A stretch of DNA of 64,000 nucleotides from Temnothorax longispinosus (Eukaryota > Arthropoda > Insecta > Hymenoptera > Formicidae): the NCBI RefSeq assembly GCF_030848805.1, contig NC_092366.1:6935224-6999223 (forward strand), read 5' to 3'. A program made the position numbers and the translations under genes. Shown one piece after another: positions 51,101 to 62,900 of this stretch. The notes under the pieces are model-generated. The model did not search any database and was not told the origin of the DNA. It saw only the letters and a program-made list of their open reading frames with translations. Every line of letters starts with the position of its first letter. The first letter of the stretch is position 1.

Positions 51101-52380
51101 TAAACACGATGGTCACGGGATATAATAACACCCTGATGTTCTGCAAATGTTTATTCGTTCAACTGTCCGCCTCGCAGGAAGTTGCAGTTTCAGATGGAGT
51201 CTGCGAGAGCCCGCAGCTAGATCCAAGAGGGGATTAAATCTATTTCCCCTCCTACCCGGGGCTGCTTCTCGATTTCGGAGCATTCTCGATCCAAGTATCG
51301 AGAGCCCGCTGGCCATTTCCGGCTCTCGTCGCAATCCACGCACGTTTCTAATATCCTGAAGCGTCGAAAAGCGCGATAGGAGAGATATTTCTCTATACAG
51401 ATATGTATTTCTGAGGGTTATCGATTTTCTCAGAATACCGTGCAAACGCTACATTCAACAGGAAATTGCATTAGGCGCTTCCTGTTTCCCTTAAACTTTA
51501 AGTAGAGATACGGAGTTTCGTAATCGGCTCGAAATTGAAAAGACTTTTCTTGCATCTTTGTTTTTTTCCTCCCGTTATTTAACGCTCGCCTTAATCCGTT
51601 GCAATGAGAACTTTTTAAATGCAAATATGAGGTATCCTAGAATCATCGGAGAATGGATCACGTAACCGTTATCTTTTGCAAAATGTTAGTGTTTATCGGT
51701 GAGAACGTCGAGAAATTGATAGCTTCCGAGTTAGTAAACTATTGAATATGAAAGCAAGCAATTTCCGCGGATTAAACTTTGAAGCCGCAAATAATTAGTG
51801 GAACATCATCTGTTTTTCAATTTGCAGGTCTTTAACGAAATATTAATCCAAAATACTAATTAATTTAATCTTTACATAATTATATAGATATATACAATAT
51901 GATTTAGCACACACACATATATATATCATATTGAACTATATTGAATTAGCAAAATTAATTACAAATGCAATTAAATAACCGGCAGAAACAGATATATATC
52001 TATTTCTATCGTTATAAATATATATCGCAACTTTATATAGTTATCGATGCTCAAGAATACAATTATACCGTGACGTCTGCCGAAAAATTATGTTCTCAAT
52101 CGAGGTAATGGGACGAGACATAGGTGAAATGCAATATACGTAGGTTATTTAAAAAGCCGTTTAAAAATTCGTTACGAACCATTGCCCGCGGGCATTCGAT
52201 ATAAATTGAGAACGATCGCCATGCAAACGACGGGTTCGTTATAAAAAAAATCTATTTTTAGCACGTGACCGACAAACTAAATTGGACAGCTTTTATATAA
52301 AACGATTTGGCCGTCTCTGCAGCGCGTTTACTAAGTTGTAGAAATTAAAAAGGATGTATAGGAGCTGCTTTCTAACTGTA

Positions 52381-52659
52381 CAATAGTGTCCCAGATCTCT
52401 ATTAAAACTTTTCGTTATTTTTTAAATATTACGTTTTAAGACTATAATACATATTGGTCTTGAGATTTTTATTATTGGAAGATCATATTTATACATGTAA
52501 AAGACAGTATCAAAAAAGCAGAGTTTTTACGCAGAAAATTCCATCTACTATCCTCCACTCCTTTTACGCGTTACATCGCAATGTGATAATGCATAAACTC
52601 ATTATTATTACCCGTTGTAAATTCAAATTGTACGCTCTTAATAGTTCTGGGACATCTTG
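52381..52659. mobile_element. Candidate short inverted-repeat element with TA flanks
   Basis: The left end, caatagtgtcccagatctc followed by tattaa, pairs with the inverted right end, caagatgtcccagaa followed by ctattaa. TA lies on each side (52379-52380 and 52660-52661). The terminal repeats are only about 24 bases and imperfect, so this is a tentative 279-bp MITE of Tc1/mariner type. The tgtccca motif is also in the repeat terminus at 42010. No coding capacity. Confidence 0.45.
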
Positions 52660-52666
52660 TACGTAG

Positions 52667-52713
52667 AGTTCCATTGCGAATTCTGTCGGGAATAATGGAT
52701 CGTCTAAAATTGC
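52667..52713 (+). repeat. Dispersed repeat family member 1
   Basis: Shares the ordered motifs gaattctgtcg, aataatggatcgtctaaa and gctctg with 53371-53441. It is a truncated member of the family also found at 61884, 62047 and 62710. Confidence 0.6.
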
Positions 52714-53116
52714 TCTGGACTCTCCGAGACGCTAGATGAAACTACAAGACCCGATCTTCCGTTTCGATGTGAGGAAAATCGATCGGTTACGTTTGCGGCG
52801 AGATCGCGTGGCTTAACTTCATTTGGGCGCCGTCTCAGGATACGGGATATACCCCAGCGGATAATAATTCTCCGATACGTGAGGTAGTCGTTTTGAATTA
52901 TGATACGTTGCAGACGAGAAAAATTGCTGGCGGGTTACACACGCGAATGAGCAAAACGTAATTTGATTTAACATTAAATTAACGATTATCAAATCATGAT
53001 CAATCACGAGTAATCGAATTAGCATAATTTATTAATGACTATGATTTAATGAATTATTTACATTACTGAGCACGTATAATGCGATATACTACTCAATTGC
53101 AGAGGCACCGATAACT

Positions 53117-53162
53117 CGCGTGAATTCACGCGAACAATACTTCGATACTTTTAAAAGTATCG
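53117..53162. other. Two adjacent perfect palindromes
   Basis: A 16-bp palindrome (cgcgtgaa and its complement, 53117-53132) is followed ten bases later by a 20-bp palindrome (cgatactttt and its complement, 53143-53162). Both are exact. They could be dimeric factor sites or cruciform-prone DNA. Confidence 0.65.
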
Positions 53163-53261
53163 CTATCAAAAATTTCAAGTTCTTTTATTTTTCTCGCTTT
53201 AAAAATTAGTACACCGATTTTAAAAATTATCTGTTACTCTTGACAGAATTTTATTTATAAT

Positions 53262-53332
53262 TTAATGCGCGCCGTATAAAGCAGAAAACATTTGCAGAAT
53301 TGAAATGCGCGAGTGTATAATGCAGAACGCAT
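53262..53332 (+). repeat. Local direct duplication
   Basis: aatgcgcgccgtataaagca at 53262 and aatgcgcgagtgtataatgc at about 53305 are related units, each followed by gcagaa and a cat motif. It is an old tandem duplication of about 43 bases. Confidence 0.55.
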
Positions 53333-53370
53333 ATATATCAGAGTGTGCACATGCACAAATCACGATGCAT

Positions 53371-53441
53371 GGCACATAAAATCATAAATGGAATCCCGTT
53401 CTGAATTCTGTCGCGAATTATAGATCGTCTAAAGTGGGCTT
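53371..53441 (+). repeat. Dispersed repeat family member 2
   Basis: Contains gcacataaaatcata, ttctgaattctgtcg, aattatagatcgtctaaa and gggctt, in the same order as 62047-62127. It is one of five diverged relatives between 52.6 and 62.8 kb. Confidence 0.7.
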
Positions 53442-54339
53442 TGCCGCGATCAATAATTGTTAATCCGATTACCTGGGATATACATTTCTATGTTGTTTAT
53501 CGATGAAATTGAAGGAAACATTTTTTGTAGGTAAAAGGATAAAGGTTAATGGCAACATTTCGCGCGCAATTAAGTGGGTATTGTTAAAGCGGAGCCACAT
53601 TTGACCCGCTTAACCCGGCTGCATCCCGTTTCATCCCAGCTATGACGGTGTTGGAACACCAAACGAGCCGGCGGGCGAGTTTCGCGGCGAGCAGTTAACT
53701 TTCGCGAAAATTTGTACCATCAATAATAAACCGGCCGATGAGATCGGTGCAATCAAATGACATGGGGCAATAAAAGCGAGCCGGAATTTCATTTTCGCGA
53801 TATTCGTTCGCGTTAGATTCGCACGGTCGATGCTGATGCCGATCGATGCCGTACTCCCTTCCCCATGGATAGCCTGACAAATCCGAATTATTTCTCGCTG
53901 CGAAACGATAAATCGAACGATTAAATCTCGCTCGAGGGCTGGTCTATACCTTGACCAAAATGTAACGCGCCGAAGCGAAATTAAAAGGGTTACAAAACAC
54001 GTTACGCGAACGAGAGTTTTGGGAGAGGGGGGGGAAGGTTGGATTCCGAAATTTCGCGAATACCTATGCCGTAATTAAAATTTGTTCGTCGATGCTTTTC
54101 GCGGGGGTTATCGCGGAAAATCGGTAACATGGAGATAATAAAAAATCATGTGGCATGCACAGTTGTTTTTCGGCTCGTACGAAAATCCGAGAATGGAAGA
54201 TTTTTATACGTGATATTATTACGATGCCTGGAATCTTTTTCCGCGATATTTTTCAGAGCGTCGGTTGCACTGGTTGCAGCGCCTTGTCGTCGACTCAGAC
54301 AAAAATGACGTCCTCTCAAGCGTTCGCAAAAATTGTTGA

Positions 54340-54460
54340 TCCTTCGCGAGAGAATGGGATCGAAAAGAACACGTCGGTGTCACATTGACGCTTTTGCATC
54401 GGGATAATGCATCCTTCGCGAGAGTTTTTGACCTCAAAAACACTTCGGTGCTCCCAGTGT
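54340..54460 (+). repeat. Diverged tandem duplication, unit about 69 bp
   Basis: atccttcgcgagagaatggg (54340) recurs as atccttcgcgagagtttttg (54409). The similarity continues through aaaacac, tcggtg and a ca(t/g)tg motif in both. The two copies are adjacent and about 75 percent alike, pointing to an old tandem duplication. Confidence 0.65.
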
Positions 54461-54753
54461 ACTCTCCTTCGTCGCTTTCGTCGCCAAACGGCAACTTCTT
54501 TCCTCCTCGGTGGACTGAGGAATCACCCGAAAGGACATTATTTTGAGACGATCGATAACATCCAGAGCGCCTTAACCGAATTCCCCGAAGAAGAAAACTT
54601 GCGGCGGTACTCTTCTGCAAAAGTGGAAGGACTTCGAAGCGCGGAATTTATTTTCGAAGAGACAATCGGAATTGCCACGAGTTCGGAAATTCACGCCGTA
54701 CATTGAGAACTGTCAGAAAAGGTTCGATAAAAATCAAAGAAATAATTATTTAA

Positions 54754-55381
54754 GGTGGTCCTTTCGCGGACCCAGCTAGTCAAGTAACAGTCCGTCATGA
54801 GGTAATTGAAAACAGACATATTGACAACATTACACAACATCCCAATAATTATAATAATATAATATGATTTTACACGCACGATTTAATCGTATTAATTATT
54901 TACTAATTAAAAAAATATCACAATAGTAGTGCGGTTGGACTCGATTTAGGTTAGGTCAGGCATAACAGTACGAGTAAAGCAATATGCGATTGGACCACTA
55001 CTTATTTAACCTCATATATCAGAGCAAAACATTCGGCAAGCCTTTATTTTCAAGGTATGTACGAAATCCGGAAACTTCAGGGAATATTTTAAGACATGAA
55101 TAATGTATTCATCTGATCGCTAAGTACATGTATTATTCGTTGAAAACCTCGGACGTGGCGATTTGCATCATTCTATCTTTCTCGTTCATTAGATGTAAAC
55201 AAGGATAGAATGACAATGGCACGCTCCGCGAACGCACATTTAGAATGACTTATTTCTTGTAAAGTGTCGGTAACCTCACTTGATTTTTCGTACACATGCC
55301 CCTTATTACTGTATATTTAACATATATCAAATTTAGGTACCTATCTATTTAGGTACCTATTGTTCTCACGAAAGGACCACC
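54754..55381. mobile_element. piggyBac-like MITE with TTAA target duplication
   Basis: The ends are inverted copies, ggtggtcctttcg at 54754 and cgaaaggaccacc ending at 55381. The tetranucleotide TTAA flanks both sides (54750-54753 and 55382-55385), the hallmark target site of piggyBac-type transposases. The 628-bp interior has no transposase frame, so it is non-autonomous. It contains a short imperfect repeat, tttaggtacctat, twice at about 55331-55360. The identical terminal 13 bases and intact TTAA support the call. The terminal sequence is not the classical piggyBac start. Confidence 0.8.
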
Positions 55382-55385
55382 TTAA

Positions 55386-58300
55386 TTCATTTTTTCTTCT
55401 TTTTCCTTCTTTCTTTTGTTATTCCAGACAATATTACAGATTTCAATACACAGTATTTAAAATTACAGTTAAATCTTACAAAAGAAGATCTAAATTGTTT
55501 AACGAAATGTTTTCGACGATTATTACTTATTATCTTCGCGGGCCAAATTCGATTCCGGGGTTCGTATAGGAAGCATGCGAACTTTCCGTCAATTTTACGA
55601 TATTAGGGTGCATCAGCTTTGGCGCATAGTCAAATTAAATTTGACATTTGTTTAACTTTTAACTCGTTGCGGTTTATCGCACGCGAGCGCGCGAGTACGA
55701 ACGCGGGCTTTCAATTAGCGTGCAAGCTCACGCGCGAACCGATGTTGCATTTGCGCGGATTCACGGTTTCCGGTGCTCGGTTTCCGACCGCTGATCCCGG
55801 CAGTTTCCCCGTTAAAAATCGATGAATCAGAGAATACGTTTCAGTATATGTAAACTGAGCAATTTATCGTCGTTCGGTGAATTTCTAAGCTACAGCTTTC
55901 GCTCTTAATTAAAGCGTGTATATAAATAGAAGATTTTTCAATTTTTAATGTTATACAATATTGTACAATGGCTTTGTGCTTGTTCTTTATATGTTTGATT
56001 TTTAATCATTTAAGCCTTTCAAGATTATTATACAATGGATATTAAACTACTACGATTTATACATAAATATATAAATTACAGTGAAGTACGTTATGATTAT
56101 GATTTTATTATAACTGATTATTAATATGTTAATACTTACTTAATACTTTTTAATATTTTAGAGAGTGATCTAGAATCTAAATCTAAAGGACAATAAGAAA
56201 GGAGAATGTTATATGAACTAAAATTATATATAGTAGAGTAAGTGAGGTCACAGAATATGCCGTAAAATAAAACTTTACGGATGTATTTTTTTGCGAATTT
56301 AGGATCGATTTTTGCTTATTGAAAGTTCGATGAATTACTTTTATTACTTTTATTCTTGCACCTACGTAATATTCTCACTATTCTCAGTATGAATCTTTAA
56401 TATTTTACCGTATATGCGAAACGTGCTGGAGGTGTCCGCTGCAAAAAGCCGCCGGTTTCCGTTCTTTCGCCGGCGCTGTAGACGTAATACCGTTTTAACG
56501 GGTTGACGCTTTTCAGAAGCAGTGTAATAAAGGAATTTTCGTCGCGAGGATAAAAAGTGAAAAAGAATGGCCAATGTCGAGCTAAGTAAGCTTGACCGCT
56601 GCTTTCTGTTCCCGACGCGCAGTTACGAAGTTTCCGCCAGAATTCGTGCCACCATCGACTTTCGATAGCGATAGCGGGGAACAAAGGGGAATCTCGATAA
56701 ACTACAGCGACTCGCCTAAGTGAAGTCTCATCTATGTGATAATGAACGATACGAATAAAACGGAGCGAATCTTCCTTGAATTCGAGAATTAAATCGCGTT
56801 AAAAACGCGGCCGTTTTACCGAACGGCCACATATCCCGTCACGTGAATTGCTTTTTCGTTTTCCAACGAATAGTCGGGAAATCGAGTAATTGACATGAAA
56901 TATTTAAAGGACGCGAGTAAAACACAAAATAGCCCATGGGTATTTGACGACGTGATGTAAAAGCTCTCGACTGAATTTGAAAACGTTGCGAATATACAAC
57001 GACAGTCGGTAGCTAAAATGACGCACGGGAGGTGAAATTGCGGGATCCCTTATTATTGTTGTGACTGTTGTTATTATTATTATTATTATTGTCATTATAA
57101 TTACAATTATTACTATACGTGCATCACGCGTCGATGAATTTCAATTGCGTTATCCCGTAATAAATTGTGGATGCTCTAGTACGAAACTAATTTTAAAAGA
57201 TCACATTAATTATTATGTGCAACCGGATACTACGAGAATCCTTGTCCAATTTCCATGCAATTGAGCTCTTCTTTCCTTTCATTTCTTCTCCCATTCCCTC
57301 CTGATGTCTAAAATGTTGCATTTCGAGCGTTTAGTTGATATTGTAGTCGCTGCAGTTTCGAATGAATGGAGATTTTCTATTTTTTTTTCCAGAACCAGTC
57401 TATAATGCATATCTTTTGTCCGCATCCCTGTATCGTAGCCGCTATTGTTCCACAGCTTTCGCGATTAAAGTTTAAATTGCGAGCGAGCCGGCGCGGCGTT
57501 CGGCGCGGTGGATGAGCTTGATAGAGAAACGGACCGTTCGTGATTATACGTGAAAGGTGGAAGCCAAATATTTGATGGACATCGTAACTTTCCGCTGAAT
57601 TCGCAGCCGCCCTTTGAAACAAAAATCACCATTTTTCCCCGCTATTGCATGTCAAATTGCAAAGTTACTGTTTGGCGAAATCGAAACTCCGAAACGTACA
57701 GCGAAATAATAATTCTATCTGACGCTTTTTTTTTTAATTGAGATAAATTTTGCAGCAATTCTGTCACCATGATTTTTAACGAGATTTGATATTATGGAAT
57801 TATATCATTTGACATTTTTGGATTATTTTTGGCATGTTTTTTTATTTTTTAATTAATTATATGGATTTATTTATCTATTTCTATCATAATGTGATATGGA
57901 ACCTATTTTCTTGATTTTTTAGCGAAAAAATTATTAAATACTTATAGACACATTTTTCCAAACAGAAACGCAAACTTTTTTGATTATCGATAATTTTCAT
58001 AGCAAATATGCATCCTGTAATTTAATACCGTTACAGTAATTCTAATTTCGAGCTGCTAATTGTTGCTGCCACACATTGCGTAGTATTAACGAAGGATTTG
58101 CTATGGATTGGAATCGAACGATTTAGGTCGAATCAATAACTTTCCTAGAAACTCAAATGAGGCCCGCCCTTTGTCTTGCGATCGATTCGTTCTCGTTAGC
58201 CCGCCAGTCAAGCAACGACGTCGGCTATAATGGGGTATCGGTTAAAATAGCCGGATTACTCTAAGGCACGTTAAACTTCCATTAAACTTACACATCAAGG

Positions 58301-59751
58301 ACGAGCGGCATACGATTACAGGCCCATCGTGATTTTAAACGTAAAAGAAGATAAAAAAAAAGAAGGAAATTTGACCCGGTACTCTCGGCACTTTCCTGAC
58401 GAGGCAGTAAAATTGCAGCAGGTCTTTCTGTAAGTCAATACGGCGCGTACTTTAATTCAACTTTCGTTTAAACATCGTTGTTCAAATTATATCGCATGGT
58501 CTGGGTAACAGAATAAAAGAGACTATTTCTTCCGTGAAACTGTTTTAAAAAAATCGCAATTTTTTTAATTTTTTATTTATATATATATTTTTTAATAAGA
58601 GTATTGGTAAAAGTCATGCTTCGAAGCTTGTGATCCTCTTCTTATAAATTTCTCAAGAAATCGTAGACTTATTGCGAGTCGCCAATGATCCCTGACGGAG
58701 TTGCCAGGATATTCCATCTTTGCCATCTCGTTTGTCGACACTCCCTAAAGTCGTCCTTTTTCGAGCTTAAGGTTCGATACACGTCAATCACCTGATGCCC
58801 GGGCTCTTTATATTCGTCCATTAGCATATAATCGCACGGCTGGGTGCGTATTTTAGGGATATATCATTCAGATACTGCGAACGTACGAAAAAACGTACAA
58901 TATTTTGTGAGTGCCAGCAGCCAGACGTTGTCGTAAACATCGACCCCATTGCTGCTGATCTCTCTTTCTCTTTCCCGCCACGGTGCTGCACGGATATCAA
59001 TTTTACGACAATTCGACATGCTAGACAAATACGGAGCTTAAGGTACCGAGCGCGAAAACAATATCGACGGCACATGTTCGGAAGAATCGGGCAAAATTCA
59101 TGGGAGCTGGAAAAGTGGCTCGGAGAGAAAGAAAACGCGAGGAGAAAAGCCGTGGTAAAACGAGCCGCGCGCGTATATGTTTCACGCCGACATGTGAAAT
59201 GTCGAGGCGATCAGTGAATTTCGAAAATCACCCCCAGGATTTCTTCACGCTATTTCACTTGTCTCGATTTAATCCAGAGCTGACGATCTTCGATTCCGAG
59301 AGGTTGGACGATTAATTCTTCGCGGTCCGTTCGTGAACCAGATATTGGCGATCACGTCCAGATCATTGCTTGATAGTCCGTTAATTTTTTGATTAATTAT
59401 TTTAAAGTCTTAATATGAGAAATATGCCGAGATTAATGACGCAAGAAAATAAATGCATGATTTTACGTTCAATAAAGATCGCCACTTCGAAGTAAGTATT
59501 ACATAAAAGAATCTCTGTAAAAAGTCCATATAGACGATCAGAAATTAATGCTCATTACGGTCTACCGTGTACAGTCCGGGAACTAGATTCGTACTTTCCC
59601 CGAGATTATCGAGGACTAGCGAGAATAAAATTTTCAATCTCGCCTTCAATAGAAATCGTAACTTCTGATGCTTTAAATGTCTGAGAAAAGCCCGTCCCGT
59701 GAGAAAAAGAATTAAAAGGAGAAATTAAGAGAGATTTTATTTGCATTGCAG
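55386..59751. other. Non-genic stretch upstream of Tpst
   Basis: No gene is supported. AT-rich sequence covers 55910-56350 and 57740-58060. A short TTA triplet array lies at 57069-57090. More mixed sequence follows to 59,750, where a pyrimidine-containing tract and AG (59750-59751) may mark the acceptor of an intron in the Tpst 5' untranslated region. The Tpst promoter and first non-coding exon were not located. Confidence 0.5.
57069..57090. repeat. TTA trinucleotide array
   Basis: About seven TTA units in a row, followed by related att/ata sequence. The isoleucine-rich frames on both strands come from this repeat. Confidence 0.85.
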
Positions 59752-59821
59752 ATACAATGAGGTAGTAGTAGACTGTTCACGGAGTACCTGGTGAGAGGTG
59801 GTTTTTAGCGCGACGGGCGAA
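59752..59821 (+). other. Tpst: Tpst 5' untranslated sequence with a two-codon upstream ORF
   Basis: An acceptor-like tttgcattgcag ends at 59751, so 59752-59821 may be the 5' untranslated part of a spliced exon. It contains an upstream ATG (59757) followed by AGG and TAG, a two-codon upstream ORF that could lower translation. The start at 59822 was chosen because an in-frame TAG at 59804-59806 excludes any more upstream ATG only in other frames, while the 59822 ATG directly precedes the basic-plus-hydrophobic anchor expected of the family. Transcript extent is inference. Confidence 0.4.
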
Positions 59822-59962
59822 ATGTTGCTGTCGAGCCGCGGCGGCCGAAAGGGGCCCATCGCCTGCCTGGTAGGCCTCCTTCTCATCTTCGCTCTTTACC
59901 AGCTGGGCATTATTTGCGGCTCCACCAGGTACATGCCCGCGGCTGTGATGGTCAGCAAGGAG
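59822..59962 (+). CDS. Tpst: Tpst coding exon 1
   Basis: 47 codons from the ATG, encoding the cytosolic tail, the signal-anchor helix and the first stem residues (ending MVSKE). The donor gag|gtaaga follows at 59963, in phase 0. Intron 1 is 2229 bases. Confidence 0.9.
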
Positions 59963-62900
59963 GTAAGAACGCTATCGGGGATTTCGATCAATCAGTAATT
60001 TTCCGTTCCTTCGATAGAAATCGCATCCTTTTTCCGATTACTCGACGAGATAAAGAAAGTAAATTCTTTCGCGATTAAATAAAATTAGAATTTGGGAGAA
60101 CATTAAATATATAATTGAAAATGCGCCTTCGTATACTTCCATCAGAAATTATCCTCTCTATTTAAGCGAGAAATTTTAATTATCCACTTTGCAACAACCT
60201 CACTTCATTTTCGCTCCCTTGGCCCTCTTCTCCCCGTCCCGGCGCGATAATAACAATAATAATTAATCGGAATTAATAATAATAGCGATAATATATAATA
60301 CGAGCGTGGTACGTATTATCGCGGCTGGCGCGGCAGTGTCCATACATTATTAATCGGCAATTAATGATTGTTAAAGTATTAATTGTGCCCAGTTGTTAAA
60401 TGGTCCGTTTCGCGCAATCGAATTCGAACAAGTTTACCAATCGAATACGTGGCCCGGCCGAATGAGGTTCGTGGACGGAACTCATTTCAATTCGAATATA
60501 CTTTGCGTTTAAATTAAATGTTATCTCTTCTCTCCTCGAAGTAGAATCTCTCCTCTGCTGCGCGCCTTATACATTTATTCCGGCGATATTTCTCCGCCGT
60601 TAAAAGTACAATTCTTCTATTGATAGCAGTTGAGATATCGGTCGGAAACTTTTCTCAACTTAATAAGCGTTCGTCTTTCGAAGTCCTCATAATTTTCGTT
60701 AGTTTTCCCCGAGAATTCTTAACGAGAAACTTCGTTGTTGATTTTCGACTGCTTCAAAGTATCGCTCCACTTTTTTGCCGTGACGCAGAGATACTTTATT
60801 AACTTTATTAACTCTTTGACGTTCAGTTGGACATATATATGTTCGGAATATTTGAAAAAAATCCAATAAATATCAAGTTATTAAGGTAACATAGAACTCA
60901 TTTTAATTAAAGAAGACCGTCCCAAACAATTTTTAATTAAATTAAATTAAAGTGGACATTTATTTCTTATTTTTAAAAAAGTCTGACGATATAAAGAGTT
61001 AAATGATAAATTACGAACAAAGCATACTGTTGAGAACATGTACGAAGAAATGAGAGATAATTATTTTATCGTGTTTTGTATCGTGTCACGCTTCATTGCT
61101 GCCAGATTAGAAGAAAAAGAAATATGTCTACGAACTTAAACCGTCAGGCCACGTATTAGCGGGCGGGCAACTGCACAACTCCTGAAGCTTCATCTTGTCC
61201 TTAATCAACGCCAAAACTGCCGTTACCGGGCGTACAGAAAGGGATGTCCGACGTTCCTGAAGAATAGTTCGACGAACTTGCTGCTACCGACGAAGTCGAT
61301 ACACCGACGACGAGTCTAACTTCCGAGCCAACTCCGCGCCTTTCCCGATCTACTTCCGCTGTCCGACGTCGACTTGCAGGCGCTTTTATTAATTTTCTTG
61401 TAGACTTACTTTAATTGCGTTAAGGTAGTTACGGTAAAATACCGGAACGAACGACGAGGAAGAGTTTATATCCCACTTACTTATGAGGGTAACTTCGGTA
61501 AAAAGTATTTTTTAAGTACAACGCTTGTATCAGTTACCCAATGAGATAACGGTATGCATGTTGCGGGCTAACCTGAGTAGACGTAAAATTTTTTTTAGTA
61601 CAAGGTATGCACAGTCATAATTTTTCTAATTACAAACGATAGAAGGCATAAGGTGTTTTTCGTAAATTAATTTCACAGTAAATAAATGACAGATTCTTAT
61701 TCTTCGTTTAATTTCAAGTCACGTAAACTGAATTCTGATCTGACATGTATGCCGTTGCCGAGGTATTTGACGTTAAAAGTTCATCAAAGCATGAAAAAGG
61801 TCAGCAGACAAATTTTCAATAAACCACTCGTCAGCAGTCTTTTTCGAAGACCCACACAAAAAACGAAACTGCAGACTAAACTTTAAAGCCCGCTTTAGAC
61901 GATCCATGATTCACGTCGATTCGCATAGGATAGAAGTTTATTTATAATTTTTTTTTGTCACGTATTTGGATACATATACACGTGTATTTTAATATGTATT
62001 GTACATACGTGTATTCTGATTCTTTAAATGTCTGTCATATTACGTCGCACATAAAATTATGAATAAAATTCTATTCTGGGTTTTGTATTCTAACATCCCG
62101 AGTTGTAGATTGTTTAAAGCGAGCTTAAGAAACCGTTTCGCTAATATTTTCCGTACGGTCTTTAATTGTTATGTTGTAATTTACCGAACAGAAATACGTG
62201 ATCGGGCCGTTTGATCGCAAGACGTACACGTACGACCGTTACATGCCGCTCATTTTCATCGGCGGTGTACCACGATCAGGTACAACCCTAATGCGTGCCA
62301 TGCTGGACGCGCATCCTGACGTGAGGTAAGTGTCGCAATCACCATTTAGAATGATATAACTGCCGGAATAAATAAATGAATAAAAGTCAATTCAGTTAGA
62401 GTGGAAAGCGTTAAAAGTGCATGAAGAAGGATAATTGTGTTGTCGTGTAGGCGTCAGCACTTGTAAACTTGTATTAGCCTCGATTTGATTTTCTGTAGCT
62501 GATATATCTGTCTCTGGTACAGCGTCCAGAATATTTATAAATTTTCATGAGAGCAAACGCTGCAAAAGGGAGTAAAGAAATTTACATTCATATGATATAA
62601 CAGCATCGTCCACGTTGCAAAATAAAATTTGTAATCACCAAGACCAGATATATTTTTTACATATATATGTGTAATCATAAAGTATTAAAATACGCATATG
62701 TAAATACACGATATGAAATTTGGAATTTTATTCTGAAATCTGATACGAATTATTAATCGTTTAGACTGTTTAGAGTGATCTTAAAATGAGGATCACCCTC
62801 GATCTAATATCTTTGCGGATTTTGTTTAAGATGCGGGCAAGAGACCAGAGTTATACCGCGGATTCTCCAGATGAAGATGCACTGGTCCAAGTCCGAGAAG

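Larger units (their letters stand above)
40043..52378. other. Non-genic stretch with microsatellites and repeat ends
   Basis: No gene is supported. It holds two related repeat termini ending near 42010 and 42785, a pyrimidine-rich tract at 42875-42945, a C-run/CA tract at 43217-43250, two TA microsatellites with an inverted repeat between them (43795-44179), a CpG-rich segment at about 45950-46140, a 24-bp palindrome at 46174, and a long CT microsatellite at 48099. AT-rich sequence is prominent at 41080-41460, 42400-42660, 46930-47220 and 47690-47970. Open frames are short and unrecognised. Confidence 0.5.
52662..54749. other. Non-genic stretch rich in diverged repeats
   Basis: No gene is supported. 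It contains two members of the cgtctaaa repeat family, a small local duplication at 53262-53332, adjacent perfect palindromes at 53117-53162 and a tandem duplication at 54340-54460. The 99- and 133-codon frames over 54219-54706 coincide with the duplicated sequence and resemble nothing known. Confidence 0.5.

Noticed and set aside
54948..54962. Telomere-like ttaggttagg
   Set aside because: Only two units are present, inside a piggyBac-like element. There is no array.
58100..58130. Possible tRNA B-box (gttcgattcc on the minus strand)
   Set aside because: The flanking bases cannot form a T-arm stem, and no matching A-box or acceptor stem is present.
59756..59776. Let-7-like string tgaggtagtag in the Tpst leader
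   Set aside because: Eleven bases match the let-7 start, but the rest of the mature sequence does not and no complementary arm forms a hairpin nearby. It is taken as coincidence.
59798..59821. Earlier Tpst start at the in-frame GTG
   Set aside because: A GTG start is not expected in an animal nuclear gene, and the ATG at 59822 gives the normal short basic tail before the anchor helix.
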